Source of the DNA: Sthenelais limicola
Taxonomy: Eukaryota; Annelida; Polychaeta; Phyllodocida; Sigalionidae
NCBI GenBank assembly: GCA_942159475.1
Contig: OW804096.1
Location: 38,191,744-38,255,743 of the forward strand
Reading direction: 5' to 3'
Length of the DNA stretch: 64,000 nucleotides
The notes under the pieces are model-generated. The model was not told the DNA's origin and did not search any database. It worked only from the letters and a program-made list of their open reading frames with translations. Within the stretch, counting starts at the first letter, position 1. The number at the start of each line of letters is the position of its first letter. A program made the position numbers and the translations under genes. Shown here one piece after another: positions 12,036 to 24,520 of the stretch.

Positions 12036-12439
12036 AATTTTGACGAAAAGTTTTACAAATAGCGAGAATTCATACGGAATTCATCAATAATGTCATCATG
12101 ACAGTGGTTTCTTTGAGAAAACAAGTTTCCAATTCTGATACCTATGAGGTAACGTCAAGGTAATGATGACTGTGAAGCGACTGAATGATTTCTGTACCAC
12201 ACAATAACGTTACGGTTATCTTCCCTAAAAATTATAATAGCATTTCCTCACGTTTTACTTTCATAGAGCCTTTAAGTAAAACTTATTACAATATTCCTGG
12301 GTGCTTTATGCCTCCACAGACATATAAATAAGTAATCCATATCAATGAATAAGGTGTTGAAACCTAGCAAACGTTTATGAAGTGAAACATCCGAATTTGA
12401 CTTTACCTCATCATGTATAAGTAGGTGTGGGCACAGTGA
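12036..12439. other. no recognised feature
   Basis: AT-rich; nothing seen. Confidence 0.4.
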
Positions 12440-12661
12440 CGTTGCGCCTGTACAGAGGAGGTGTAATCACAGCTCTAGCAGTTAGCTGTCCAACAAGTCT
12501 CTTATTACTTGTTATAGTGAAGGTACATCAGGTATGCAGCGCCTGGCCCTGCCATTCATGGATCACCAGTCGGGCCTGCAGTGACTGGAATCCCGGCCAT
12601 TATGACAGTTCACTGACTCCTCAATACAGGCTGTACCTCGGAGAAAGGCACTTCACTTGTT
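12440..12661 (+). repeat. possible SINE or LINE tail
   Basis: GACTGGAATCCCGGCC resembles a pol III B box, and CCTCGGAGAAAGGCACTTCACT resembles the conserved tail region of several animal SINEs. The ends are not defined. Confidence 0.3.
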
Positions 12662-12972
12662 TAGGCCAAAAGAAATATAGGTGTGTTTCCGATTTATCTG
12701 GCTGACAACTAGGTAGGTGGTGGGGGGTGGGGGTGGTAACTTCTTATTTTTAATTTGTTTTTAGGAAACCACCTCCCAAGAACTGAACAAAAAATGTGCT
12801 TTTTCACAGTTCCAGGTTAGAAAAACCAGTTTTCCTGCTTTTATTAGCAAACAAAAAAAAAGTATGGTAAAGAAAATCAGGTATGGTAAAAACAATCTTT
12901 AGGTAGGGGAAGGTTTTTCTAGGTATGGGTCGGGGGAGTAAATCGGAAACACACCTAATTCCTTTGGCCTTA
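12662..12972. repeat. TIR element (MITE)
   Basis: About 311 bp with inverted ends of about 35 bp: TAGGCCAAAAGAAATATAGG on the left and the inverse of CACACCTAATTCCTTTGGCC on the right, with GTGTTTCCGATTTA in both arms. The interior has G-rich and A-rich runs and no open frame. An isolated end lies at about 4665. Confidence 0.8.
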
Positions 12973-13092
12973 CTTAGAACTACTAGATATGTGTTTATCT
13001 CAGACACCCAAAGACATTTTAAAAGTAGAAAGTTTGATGTGATCTCATCGGAAAAAGAAACATACGTCGCAAAGATACGTTTCTTTATTCAT

Positions 13093-13185
13093 CCAGGGGG
13101 CAGTTGCTCCGTTTCTTGCTAACTATTTCCCCATTGAAAGTGTATGGGAAAATAGTTAGCGAGAAACGGAGCAACGGGCCCCAGG
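13093..13185. repeat. foldback element
   Basis: GTTGCTCCGTTTCTTGCTAA pairs with TTAGCGAGAAACGGAGCAAC around a loop of about 14 bp; the outer GGGGC/GGGCCCC ends also pair. Confidence 0.85.
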
Positions 13186-13954
13186 TATTATAAAAGGGTG
13201 TGGTCTTCGAGGATCAGATTGATTATCTGATTTTCACCTCGACCCTGGCTATTAATTCTTTGCATGAGACGGATATTTAGGATATATAATGTAATAACAG
13301 GTGTTGGAATGAGATGAGTTGGTACATAACATGATGAACAAGTATGAAGAAGATCGAGATAGCATTATATTAAAAAAGATGGTATCAAGCATCTTTAATT
13401 AAAAAATCTAATAATCACTTCAGACCTTTTAATGTTTGAAAAAGAGGTTTCTGGATTGACAATCAGTAGTAATTTATAGGATTATTAACTGGCAATGGTA
13501 TGTAACATAACGTAACATTGCTTAACCTAATTATATTAATATTAATCATTGATTATCACCCTTTATTATTATATTATATTTCCATAATCGCTGATACCAC
13601 AAATCATGGACAACGTCCACTATTCATATCACTGTACAAGTAAGTATACCTTTTCAATAAAAGTCAGTCGATTCTCTGATCTAAATGAGATCACACACTC
13701 TATCTGTGTTCCTCTATTCTTTAGACAGGAAGAGGGATTTGTTTTGTTAATAATCTTTGAGGTGAAGCTAGGGGTATTTATTATCAACAAATGGTCTCGA
13801 AATGGAGGTCATTAATTCGTTGAGTCTATTTTAGAGCGATTTCAAAACTCTAACCAGTAAACAACATGTATATGAGGAAAATGTCTTCTGAGGGCAATTA
13901 TAGATCTGTCAGTGCATTATATCTCTATACTGCATGGTTTCAGCGGGCAGTTAT
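13186..13954. other. AT-rich, no recognised feature
   Basis: No gene; scattered low-complexity AT runs. Confidence 0.4.
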
Positions 13955-14160
13955 TATACCGAGTGCGATTTGACCCAACTTCAAGATCGTTTACAAACCG
14001 AATGGAGTACCATTGGGTATCTATTAAATACTGACTTGTAGATTTATTTGTTATATTTACCTTATTAGTACTGTATTTCTAGCCAAATTATTAGACCAAT
14101 TTCTGAAAAATGTCAAAACATGCAAGCCAGCACTAAGCAGCAGCCGCTAAGAGCACAACA
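13955..14160 (+). repeat. family C repeat, partial
   Basis: GCGATTTGACCCAACTTCAAG...TATTTGTTATATTTACCTTA matches the insert at 14287-14697 in the same orientation but lacks its left arm. Confidence 0.7.
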
Positions 14161-14184
14161 CAATAAACCAGCCAAATTGCTATA

Positions 14185-14835
14185 TGGGTCAGATTTTCAG
14201 AAAATGTACAATTGGCAGCTGTACACATTTAGTAAATTCTTCAAAATTAGGCTGCAATTTGGTCAATACTGTGTAAATTCGAGAAATATATCTAATGGCC
14301 CGATGGAGGTTTCAAATCGATCGAGACGGAGGGTCAAATCGCACGACACCCCAAAGGGGTGGAGTGGGATTTGACCCGATGTCGAGATCGATTTGAAACC
14401 GAACAGAGGGTCATTAGATATTTATTACATACATATTTATCGATTTATTTGTTATATTTACCTTGTTAGTACTGTTTTTCTTGACGAATTATCGAAACAA
14501 TGTCTGAAAACTTTCGAAACATGCAAGGCAGCGCTACGCTTCTGCCGCTAAGAAGCGCGACGTCATGAACCAATTACGTTACGTTATTTGGGTCACGTGC
14601 TTCCATGACAACCCAAATCACATACGTATGCTATACGAGATTTCTAATCGCACCCCTGTATCATGCACTCGAAATCATGTACGTATGTAATAATAGTCTG
14701 CATTGCATTGATTCTAGCGATCTGTTTGGTTAGGTAGAACTGTATTTTGAACTTTATTTTCGTCTGAAATCTGGGTTATTCGAGAAGATTGTCCAAGTTA
14801 AATAATTATTGCACATTTTCTGAAAATCTGACCCA
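14185..14835. repeat. family A MITE interrupted by family C
   Basis: The left half ends AATTCGAG at about 14284 and the right half resumes TCTGCATTGCATTGATTCTAG at about 14698, ending TGAAAATCTGACCCA. The family C element lies between. Confidence 0.85.
14287..14697 (+). repeat. family C repeat with foldback head
   Basis: About 410 bp inserted in family A. Its first 140 bp form a hairpin: TCAAATCGATCGAGACGG (about 14312) pairs with TCGAGATCGATTTGAAACCG, and TCTAATGGCCC with GGGTCATTAGA. The rest is AT-rich with ACGTATG motifs. Confidence 0.7.
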
Positions 14836-15189
14836 TATTTGGATCAAATACATGACAAGCGTAATGGCACACCTGTGCGATTACAAAACGCTGAAAGCAC
14901 CCCCAAACGGCACGTATGTAATGATAGCCCTCAATCATCCCAAAGATGGACTAAAATCCCACAACAACATCATGCTTCTCAAGTGTTTACCTCGGACTGT
15001 TCAGCCTCTCCAAATCCCCCATCAATCATTCAAATAATCGGTTAATCGAGAAATCATTTTGAAGCAGACCCAACATCAATACATCCAATAATCCTTCCCA
15101 TTTAGGCAAACTCATCAGCAGGAGCAATTTCCCATTGGTGGAACCCTTCGCAAACATAATCATTTACAAATTCTCTTCATCTCCCCTTT

Positions 15190-15392
15190 CAATTTAAATG
15201 TTTTGACATCGATGTTGCCAGAATAATCATTTCACTTTGACAGGTAATTAACAAGTTTCAATGACAATCTTAATCTGGCAAGAGCAAATACTCCAGAGGA
15301 AACGAGAGCCGAGTGATAAAAACAAAGCTTTTATCTCTACCTGTGGTGCAGGCTTCAGGAGAGCCAAGAACATGAAAGAACATCGGAGGCAA
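15190..15392 (+). repeat. repeat J, plus orientation
   Basis: TTTAAATGTTTTGACATCG...GGCAAGAGCAAATACTCCAG matches the minus strand of about 62650-62855, including the order of many short blocks. Not recognised; a family D copy follows in both places. Confidence 0.6.
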
Positions 15393-15830
15393 TTTGCAGA
15401 AAGCTCTTCACTTCAGAAGCATGCCAGTCTTCCGATAGGGGATCTGCATAGCCGCTATTTTGAATCTTGATTCGCATGGACTTATGGAAATAATGGTACA
15501 GTGTAAAATCTATAGAAAACATGTTCAGCCTGGAATATTTATCAATGCTCTTATGTTAATAGCTATGAGGTTTGCATGTTTCAATAACCCAAGCCTCTAT
15601 TTTTTCCCATCATGCATTTTGTTTTCATAGATCATTTATACAAGCTACTGCTACAAGATATTGGTGAAAACAGTCTTGCAATTGTCGTTAAAAATGTTGC
15701 CAAATATTTCTATGTCATATTTTAACAGCATCGATCCCAGGATACACTGTAATAGACATGCGCAGTGGCAGATGCAAATCCCCTATTTGCAAGAAAGCTC
15801 TTTACTTCCGAAGCCTGCCTGTCTTCCGAT
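15393..15830 (+). repeat. family D MITE with 44-bp flanking direct repeats
   Basis: The D element (15437-15785) begins AGGGGATCTGCATAGCCGC and ends GCAGATGCAAATCCCCT. Near-identical 44-bp repeats (TTTGCAGAAAGCTCTTCACT ... GTCTTCCGAT) lie on both sides (15393-15436 and 15786-15830). They are too long and too diverged for an ordinary recent target duplication. Confidence 0.8.
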
Positions 15831-15948
15831 TCTAGGTTATTTGTTTGTCACCCAAAGTTGGTTCTGAATGGAGAGAATAATGGTATGGGTTATGGAGGAT
15901 GAATTGGTATTACTTAATCAAAAGCTTTCCTGGAAGATTTCACAACAA

Positions 15949-16153
15949 GGGTCAGATCTTCAGACAATTGGCCTTCACCAATCCTCTGAAATAACCCAGA
16001 ATTTAAGACGAATATTCGGTTCAAAATACAGTTCAACATAACTAGACAGAATATACCCAGATATACCTTGTATTTGTCAATTTTCACTCTAATTTCGCAG
16101 AATTTGATGGATGTGTAGAACTGTAGATTGTTCATTTTCTGAAAACCTAACCC
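15949..16153. repeat. family A MITE
   Basis: Left GGGTCAGATCTTCAGACAATT; right TTTTCTGAAAACCTAACCCA. A few bases are deleted in the left arm. Confidence 0.8.
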
Positions 16154-17079
16154 ACAAGCTCTATTTCCATACTGCATGATTGTTATGCACTATTTGACGC
16201 ACCTCTGGCATTTCCAAATTGGTATTGAAATCTTAAGGAGGTTTATTAGATTTGAGCTGACAGTTTTAACTTTGCTTATAAATATTCAATTCTGGTGTTA
16301 CAAAGTGTTATTTATTGAAATAAATATATAATGATTGCGAACACACTGTAGTACTTTCTTTTTTTGTCTTGGCAAACAATACCAAAAAGAGGTAGAGGGT
16401 TTTTTATTGTATAATAATGTGTATTTGTATACAAAGATTTGCATTCAGCAGTGGATCATTATGTAACAATTACAATTTTCTCAGAACATGCTGATATGCT
16501 TACAAAAAAGGATTTCACTAACTATAATCTGATAACAAACTTTTACATACGTTCAAAAAATGAATACAAATAATAGAACAATAATAATGTTTTCAAGAGC
16601 CTGGCACTTAGGCATTTTAAAGAATAATAAAGAATTTCTAAAATCCAATACCAGCGTTGTGTCTTATTAAAATTACCTCTTATGGTTCATTCTTATCTTG
16701 TGATAGATTATAGTAACTTGTGTAGGTCTTTATGACTGGAGTTTCCACTTTATTCTTTTCTCTCATTATATAATGTCCTATTTGAAACTAAGTTTAGTAT
16801 TTAAAATCGACCAAAAAGTTATCCTAGATGTATTCATTTTTGAGTGATTTTTTCCTTCTTGAAATGAGAAAAATCACAAATGTGAAAGGTTCGTAAATGA
16901 AATTATATATAAAATAGATATTACATGCAAACTACCTAGTAATACTATGTACAAATAACACAATTGACAAACTAATGCTAAACAGCTTTTTTTCCCAATA
17001 TAGACATTTATGGTACTAGGGAAAGAGTATCTCATCGTGACCTGGTGGTTTAAACCCGTTGATAATATGAACTATTAGA
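16154..17079. other. AT-rich, no recognised feature
   Basis: No gene, no shared repeat seen. Confidence 0.45.
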
Positions 17080-17413
17080 ATGTGATGTGTAACAGAAAAA
17101 TGAAATTAAAGTCGACAACAATGGATTTTGAGTTACCATTATGTATGAAAAGATGATATTAATTAGATTTTAAAAAGTTAACATTTTGGAAAAGGTATTT
17201 CTATATTTCTATATTTTATGTTTGAGAAAAATGTTTGCAATATCATTTCTGAGTGGATAATAATTACTAGATATTTAATACACTGTCTTGCAATTTGGTG
17301 CATGTATTCATACAACCTAAATACCTAGATAGCCCCAAAATGAGAGATCCTTGAATAAAACTCTTTTTGAAATATCAATTTGGCGACATATGACTCATCT
17401 TTTTGTAATACAT
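17080..17413 (-). repeat. family B MITE
   Basis: AATGGATTTTGAGTTACCAT...TTTCTGAGTGG...ATTTGGCGACATATGACTCAT in reverse orientation; both termini are eroded. Confidence 0.75.
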
Positions 17414-18175
17414 TTAGATGATGTAGGGAATTACCCTTACCTGAATAAATATTTCATTTGCAAGATTTTAAAAAAAAATAAGAAAAAGGAATATGGGATA
17501 TGCTCCAATGTGATTACTTATGTGTCAGATAACTGATCTAAACAGTATTCATTTTATACATGTTTAACATTTATATACAATGGTGTCTATATATATTTTT
17601 TTTAAATCATTTTCATTCAGGTTAGAGCACTACATAAGGATCAATCAAATTAATTTTAACAGTATGGCTCATCGGTTCACATACTGGTGGTCTTCCTTCC
17701 GATCCTTGAGCCGGCAGAGGGTGGACAATTTTAGCTGTAGTTTGAATCACATTCAAATCATTGGACAAAAAGTCCAGAAGGATAAAAAACAATATCACAC
17801 ACAAAAGTTATGTCAAGTTCAGTATTAACGTATTATATTTTTCATACTGCGCATGAGCCAAATGTTTGGGGTTTGGGTTTTTTTGTTTTTTTTTACAAAC
17901 AATGATTAATATCATTCACTAATGTTATTGTTCATATTGGGGTGGGTGCATAAAAAACGACAATTAACATCGCTCAAAGGGGTACTTCATGCAGTTCATA
18001 GTCACTTATCATCGCTCACCGGTACTGGTTTTCTTTTAGCCAATTTGATTTCAAACTATCGCACAAACATAAAACAGGAACAAAATATTGATAACTCCAG
18101 TGATATAGATCAAACAACGACTAAATTTGGCAGGGTTTCTTTTAGTTATGATAGTATGACATACTGCATTATTGT
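17414..18175. other. AT-rich with possible LINE tail fragment
   Basis: TTTTCATTCAGGTTAGAGC at about 17610 resembles the tail family at 11955. Otherwise nothing is seen. Confidence 0.35.
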
Positions 18176-18381
18176 TACTGTAAACATATTTATTTTCGTG
18201 CAAATAAATGTTCGCGCACTAAGGACCTTTTCACGCGGATTTAAATTCGCGCAACAAGGAAGTCTCAACCTTGTTTGTGCAATAATTATACCTTTCGCGC
18301 AGGATTTATTTTTACGCACTAAGGTGGGTGCACGAAAATAGCGAAAATAAATACTGCGCGAACATTAATACGTTTACAGTA
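18176..18381. repeat. palindromic MITE, TACTGTAAAC ends
   Basis: About 206 bp with inverted ends TACTGTAAAC/GTTTACAGTA and internal inverted blocks (TATTTATTTTCG, GTTCGCGCA). Elements with TACTGTAAACG ends and GCGCGAA motifs are common in invertebrate genomes. The 139-codon frame that overlaps it is a by-product. Confidence 0.75.
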
Positions 18382-18537
18382 TATGACGATCGATTTGTCT
18401 ATCTTGGATCTGAAACATGTTACTTAATTAGGATAATAAAATATAAAAACAATAATGATTAATCATAATTATTGGTCATAAAGCCATTGTCACGTCATTA
18501 TTGCGTAACATGATGTATAACAATGATATACTCCAAA

Positions 18538-18635
18538 AACTAGAACATTCCTACAAAGAGATTTTGCTGATAAAATATCCATTTTGCGACTTGTGACTCA
18601 TTTCCCTGTGACACACCACATAATGTTGGTAACTT
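18538..18635 (-). repeat. family B fragment
   Basis: One terminus: ATCCATTTTGCGACTTGTGA to CCCTGTGACACACCACATAA. Confidence 0.7.
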
Positions 18636-18892
18636 GAGCAATGAGACTAATGTGTGGCAGTTCACATGAGGTGGCCCTGGGTACAGGTGGTTAAGTAGTC
18701 ATACATACATGGGTTCTTAAGTTACACATATCCTATTATAGATGCTGTTTCATCGTAGGTCAAATCCCCAGCTGGTACTATTTTCTTTTTAAATATCGAA
18801 GTGATGGAAGTCAACCCAAAATATAGGAGGGAAGGGATGGTTTGATGTTTTAATTCCATTAAGGATGTTTTAATTCCATTAAGGTTTGTTCA

Positions 18893-18992
18893 TTGGTGTT
18901 CCGACGTTTCGGGCATATTAGCCCTTTTTCAAGGATTCTTTTATACTCCGCCCCCTCCCTCCCTCTCTCTCCCTCACTCCCCTCCCTGCCTC

Positions 18993-19032
<40 letters not shown>

Positions 19033-19110
19033 TGAGTTTTGTTTATTGGGGTTCCGACGTTTCGGGCACATTAGCCTTTTTCCAAGCCTTTTTTATTTGT
19101 GTTCATAAAT
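18893..19110 (-). repeat. duplicated retroelement tail around a (CT)n microsatellite
   Basis: On the minus strand AAAAAGGGCTAATATGCCCG then GAAACGTCGGAAC occurs at about 18934-18896, and a near copy at about 19084-19051, separated by pyrimidine-rich DNA including (CT)n at 18996-19030. The stem GGGC/GCCC followed by GAAAC is like the 3' half of a hammerhead core; the CUGANGA box is lost (TTGAAAA). Confidence 0.6.
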
Positions 19111-19145
19111 TTGTGACTCATTTTCCTGTGACACATCTTATATGC
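19110..19145 (-). repeat. family B terminus
   Basis: Only TTGTGACTCATTTTCCTGTG and a few following bases. Confidence 0.55.
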
Positions 19146-19504
19146 TCACTCAGGTGCGCTAGAAACAAGGTCGCTAGAAAATAAGTATTATTTGACAAGG
19201 CAAATGACAACCTTGACAGATTTGATGACAGAGCTAGAAAGAATCGTCTAAAACTAATGTCAAATTAACGACGGCAATGGTGTTTAGAAACAAGCACTTG
19301 TTCATAAGAATGAGCTCCATTATATGGGCACCTGAATTGATAACAAACTTCAGCTAACATCGGTAAAAAACCGTTCCATTTTTTTCCAACTTATCTATGT
19401 ATCAGTCTTTTGACTTATGAGGACTTTTCCAGCTGTGTTTGCTACACGGCTTCACACTAACCGTTACTTAGCAAAGAATATGATATGGTTCCGTCGCAAT
19501 TTAT

Positions 19505-19600
19505 AGATAGAACCTGATGAGAATGTGGTACGAGAGACACTATTGCACTGCCCGAGACAGTGCAATAGTGTCTCGAGTTCCACATTTGAATTTAGGTTCT
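19505..19600. repeat. family G palindromic MITE, short form
   Basis: Ends TAGAACCTGATGAGAATGTGG and the inverse (CCACATTTGAATTTAGGTTC). The core is a perfect 17-bp hairpin GAGACACTATTGCACTG with a 7-bp loop. A longer form is at 40706-40873. Confidence 0.85.
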
Positions 19601-19839
19601 ATATTTACTCCCATATTGCTATGTATAAGTATATAAGTATACACAGGAATAACGAAGACCTTTTACTTACAAAAACAAATACAGCCATCTTGACTTATGT
19701 TGGAACCAGCCTCCCAAAGCCCAGGAGAAAGCTGTGATCTGATTGGTTGATGTTCAGTCATTATTGCTATTTCAGCCACTACTGCTTCTGTACCTCCAAC
19801 CAATCACAAGCAAGTCATCAATCCCTATCAACCCATATA

Positions 19840-20076
19840 TGGGCCAGATCTTCAGAAAATGTACAATTCACCTTTACCAATCCTCTCAATTAACCCACAT
19901 TTAAGACTGAAATGAGCTTTAAAATGCAGTTTAACATAGCAAAACTGATACTTTAAATCAACGAGATTCAAAATATATCCAGGAATACCCACTATTTATA
20001 ATTTGTCTACTTAATTTAGCAGAATTTACTGAATGTGTACAGCTGCCAATTGTACATTTTCTGAAAATCTGACCCA
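19840..20076. repeat. family A MITE, full length
   Basis: TGGGCCAGATCTTCAGAAAA to TTTTCTGAAAATCTGACCCA, 237 bp. Confidence 0.88.
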
Positions 20077-20474
20077 TTATATGTGCCTCAAAAAGGCCCA
20101 AACATATGAAAGTACCTTGAAAGTAGACTGAAGACCAAGTGATTGTATCAAACCGGGGAGCTATGTACAATGGCGTATATCTTCTTGATGTAACTATGGT
20201 AAAAGCTAAATATAAATGTAATATAGCATGGTACTAACCTTGAGGGATAAATCGGGCTGATATATGATGACGTATCTGTAAAGAGAAAAAGAAGACTTTG
20301 TAAAGAATATATCTATAGCATTACTGAGGTCATCATCAAGATTATGTTTCACTCTTTTACAGCCATCCATCATTTATACTGGGTATACACTGGGTAATTG
20401 TTAAGTAAACCCTGTATATATATATGTATACATATACACAGCCTGATTAACCACCTCCTGTGCCCTGACATATA
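20077..20474. other. no recognised feature
   Basis: AT-rich with a short TATATGTATACATATAC run at about 20420. Confidence 0.4.
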
Positions 20475-20710
20475 ATTGATATGTGATGTGCTTTAGGAAA
20501 ATAAGTCAGAAGTCGCAAAATTGATATTTTCCAAAGTGTTGTTATTACACAATGTCTTTCTCTGAATGTTTTCATTTTTAGGGTGCTTAACACTGTTTGT
20601 AGTACCAATACATTTGCCAAATTTAAACATATCTATGCATTTCTAAGGTCATTTTATAGAGTATATTTAGCTACTGTACTACTAAATGCCCACTCAAAAA
20701 TATGAAACAC
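20475..20710 (+). repeat. family B MITE, left half
   Basis: GATGTGCTTTAGGAAAATAA...TCGCAAAATTGATATT through AATGCCCACTC; the right half is missing. Confidence 0.75.
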
Positions 20711-21140
20711 TTGTACAGATTATAATAATATGTTGTGTTCAATTTCGAAGAAGAGAAAGTTTTTCATCATTTCCTACTCATATTTATTACTCCCATCTCA
20801 CCTCATATCATTCCACATCCATAACAAAATTAAAAAAACTATTATCTGAGTATAACTAGTGTATGTAAAATGCCAGGGTTGGGGTGTAAAGCAGGCTAAT
20901 AGCTTGGTCCCTAAAAATGTATGGGCAGGCACATACCTAATCCAATTTATAACACCTGGATAAATAAAGAAAAAAAAGAAAAAGAAAGTGGAATGAGTCT
21001 TATTCCTGTAGGCGTCCCAGAGGTGCTTCTGAGATGGAAACCTACACACGTCCTTTAAAGATTTTCCTAATTAGTTCTCATTATTTCTGTACTACAACCC
21101 TCCCCACAGTCAAGCATGTCGTTTTTAACTCTCTCTGGGT
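20711..21140. other. no recognised feature
   Basis: AT-rich with an A-rich run at about 20968; nothing seen. Confidence 0.35.
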
Positions 21141-21369
21141 GAGACCGTCCGAAAATGTAAATTCACCTTCACCAATTCTCTGAAATAACCTAAATTTAAG
21201 AGAAAGGTGACGTTCAAAATACAGTTTAACACAATGAAAAAGACATTCTTTATCAAGACAATGCTAAAGATAGTCTGATGTACCAATTATTCATAATTTT
21301 CAGACTAGTTTAGCAGAAGTTACCAAATTTGTAGAGCTGCCGAATGGGCATTTATTGAAAATCTGACCC
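21141..21369. repeat. family A MITE
   Basis: GAGACCGTCCGAAAATGTA... to TTGAAAATCTGACCCC; close to the copies at 545 and 41640 (same AAGAGAAAGGTGACGTTC subtype). Confidence 0.75.
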
Positions 21370-21387
21370 CTCTCCACAGTCACTCTC

Positions 21388-21562
21388 TGTAATTTGGCCA
21401 ATACTATATTAATTCGAGTATATTCGTCATTGAATTGATTCTAGCAATCTATTTGGTTCGGTTGAACTGTATTTTGAACTTTATTTTCGTCTAAACCTTG
21501 GGTTATTTGAGATGATTGGTGAAGATGAATAATTGTATTGTACATTTTGTGGCGACTTCACC
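21388..21562. repeat. family A MITE, 5' truncated
   Basis: Starts mid-element (GTAATTTGGCCAATACTAT) and ends TTTTGTGGCGACTTCACCC. Confidence 0.75.
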
Positions 21563-23132
21563 CTTATAATATTTCAGTGTTACAGAGAATTAATCCTCAT
21601 ACATTTGAAGTTAAGTAGTTCCTCTTCTCTCCTTAATCAGCCTCATTTCCTCTGCCGTCCCTGCATTTTGCATTTTTCTTAATTGGTCTTGGAATTACGA
21701 GGGACTTTCTGCTGCACCGATTAAGGAACTGTGTATGGCTGCTGGGTTAGGTGGAGAGGGTAAGGTTTTTTTATTTGAAAAATATTTAATTCGGGATACA
21801 ACTACATTTTCTCATAAACGATATTCTCAGCACAGACTGACTTTACTTACAATTTTATAATATCATTCTACCATTACAAAAAAAAGAAAACAAGAAGACA
21901 TTCAGCAGACAACTATCGTAGAATGACATGGTCCAACTACGTTAGGTTATGTTTAATTCTTAGCTACAAATAATTAAGTAGACAGAAACAAATGAAAACA
22001 TAGACCATATACAATTCCAGGTAAAGTAGCATGAGCAAAAAGCTAAAAACAAAGTTATCGCACCGTGTTCTTACATGCACCCCGTTGTGTATTAAATTGT
22101 CATTTGATAGAAGAGATAACCACAATTAAATGAGTAACCTAATGGTAAGGTCCCTGCGGTTCTTTATTGCTTTGCCATCTCATATGAGAGATGAGCAGGA
22201 AAAAATGTTCTAGATATTTTTAAAGACCATCCAAAACAAACACTGGAGCAGTCTAATTAAATTATCAAAAAGAATAAGAGCCATATATATAACGCCATCT
22301 GGACAAACGACAAGTGACTGAAAAACAATATTAACAAGAGAGTGAAAAACAATATCAATTAATAATAGTGACAAAGCAATAATAATAAGGAACTGAGCTT
22401 AATAGAGACTAAGCTAAATTGAAATTGAAAGTCAAAGTCGGCGAAAAACTAGTTCTAGAATTGATCAACTGTATTTTATTACTGATTCATCAATTGACAT
22501 TTAAATTTTCCTTTAATATCATTGTTTAAGGGTGGTCAGGAAGACCAGCGAAGCAGATGGCTATTATCCTGTTCTGATATGCTGTAAATGCAGTGTCAGA
22601 ATAAGAATCTTATATGTAGGGGATTTGCTTACAGTGTGCTTCTGGTGAGTAACACCAGTAGCGCCACAGGGCAATCCTCGCTTGGATTACTCTTTATATT
22701 TTACATAAAGGTCTTGTGCCTCCTTATTATGTTTTATGTTTAACTTTTAACAGCCATGCCAGGCTTTACATTCTATTGTTCTAGATTACAGTTCTACAGG
22801 AATTTCTCTTTTTCTTATTATTACTATTGTTACATGTCTATCTATATGCGGGCACCACTTTTATATGCACTCATTGAGGGTGAAGAGCTCCCAGACACCA
22901 GTAACAATCAAGCTTCTGGTAAGCTTCATGTCCAGATCTATTAAAGAGGAAAAACGTAGAGATCACGTTTGTGTTGGGTCTATCTTTATTAGCACTAGAA
23001 CTCGAAAGCTGAATTGGATTAGTGGTACGGGGGTGAAAACCACTACATAATATTATATATATCTGCAAAGCCCTTTGGAAAGAAGGGCTTGATTAGGCTG
23101 TGTAATCATTCATATAGGAAGTGACTTCCACC
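21563..23132. other. AT-rich, no recognised gene
   Basis: Low-complexity AT sequence. GGGGATTTGCTT at about 22620 may be a family D end. No open frame with recognisable content. Confidence 0.45.
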
Positions 23133-23222
23133 ATATGTGATGTGCTAACGGAAAATGAGTCACAATTCACAAAAAAATGGATTTTGAGATAACATCATAT
23201 TTGAAAAGATGAGGTTGTTTGA
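23133..23222 (-). repeat. family B fragment
   Basis: CATATGTGATGTGCTAACGG...ATCATATTTGAAAAGATGAGG, one terminal arm. Confidence 0.7.
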
Positions 23223-23544
23223 GAACAGCAATTGTACTTGTAATCAAACCATTACCCTCTAGTGTCCTTTGATCATTTATCCGCGTAGGAATACAAGATG
23301 GAGGAGACTGCATTTGACCCTTGTAAGTTTGCTTTCCAGTAAATAGTCCCCAAACATGCCATCTAAAGCGCAGAAGGCCAAGCTCAGGAAATAGACACAG
23401 TCCATTCTAACTTTCTTAAAGCTTAGCTTGAAATTGAGTTGCCATGGAATCAATGTGTCTTCATTTCCAACAGCAAACAAACTTCAAAATGGGAGGCTGT
23501 TATTTTCGGAACAGTAGCACTAGCATAACGATAAAATATCTTGA

Positions 23545-23710
23545 TGTTGCAACCAAGGGACAATTATAGTTTTTGCATTGGGAGTTGTGGGGATTAGATG
23601 AAAAGCGACATTGTCGTTGCCATGGGAAAGTTATGCTCTTGCTATGGCAATGCACACAAATTGCACCGGAAGCAGACCATCAAACTTCCACTTGTGCTCC
23701 TACAGTGCAT
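23545..23710 (+). repeat. repeat L, copy 1
   Basis: GACAATTATAGTTTTTGCAT...GCAATGCACACAAATTGCACCGGAAG. A second copy is at 25078-25225. Not recognised. Confidence 0.65.
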
Positions 23711-23944
23711 CTAATTTGCTGAGATATTAGAGTACATTTCTCATATTTAGCATTTCTCGGTTGGCTATGTTTTGGCCCAATAGGATCTGGTTAGGACTAA
23801 GTTTATGGTCAACCGGACTAGGGTTCACCAACACTATAAAGTTGGGGAATGTGTAGAATTAATGGTTGAATGGTATTTCTGCCCCTAGGTCTTTACAAAC
23901 TGGAAAGTTCCCTGGCATAACAAGAACCGTTTATGTTCAGCTTA

Positions 23945-24520
23945 AAGACCAGCTATTAAAGTTGCACTCTCATTTACCTTCGGTCAAAAACTGAACATTT
24001 CTCTACTTTTTGTTCCATTCTTTTCCAAACTTTTCCAAGTCATTTGATGATTTTGGATGATTTAGTCCAGTTATCAATGCGTCTAAAACGTCCTTATTTG
24101 TATTTGGAGGACCCGCCTGAATCCTTTCCAGGGAATACCTCACTTATTATTGCTCACTGGCGGCCTTTTGGCTTGGCTAATTCGGCTTTAAATTCATGTA
24201 TAAACATATAACAGCAGTAGAATATTGATGAATTCAGTCTTATAAATCATAACAAAATTTGTAAATTTGGTAAGATTTGCTTGGTCATAATATCTGACAA
24301 TACAGCTTTAATTCAAAAGAGTCCTACCAAAATTATCAACTGTTTGACATATAGCATTTATGTTTTTGATAACTTGTTTTAGGTCAAATCGGCTAGAACA
24401 AACTAGCGGTGGTGAGTGATAATAGGTGACTCTACTTTGGCAAAAGATTTTGGTGGCCCACTGAAATGAATTTTGAACTTTTATGAAGCCCTGCAGCAAA
24501 AACATCAATGTAATATCCCC
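23945..24520 (+). repeat. family F repeat, most complete copy
   Basis: Runs from AAAGTTGCACTCTCATT through TTGTTCCATTCTTTTCC, TTATTGCTCACTGGCGGCC, ACATATAACAGCAGTAGAAT and AATACAGCTTTAATTC. Other parts occur at 5865, 34225, 44950, 45581 and 60100. No coding capacity is visible. Confidence 0.55.

Noticed and set aside
17922..18341. 139-codon ORF as a membrane protein
   Set aside because: Half of it is the TACTGTAAAC palindromic MITE; hydrophobic stretches come from AT-rich composition.
18859..19108. RERERER and SLSLSL proteins
   Set aside because: The (CT)n microsatellite read on both strands.
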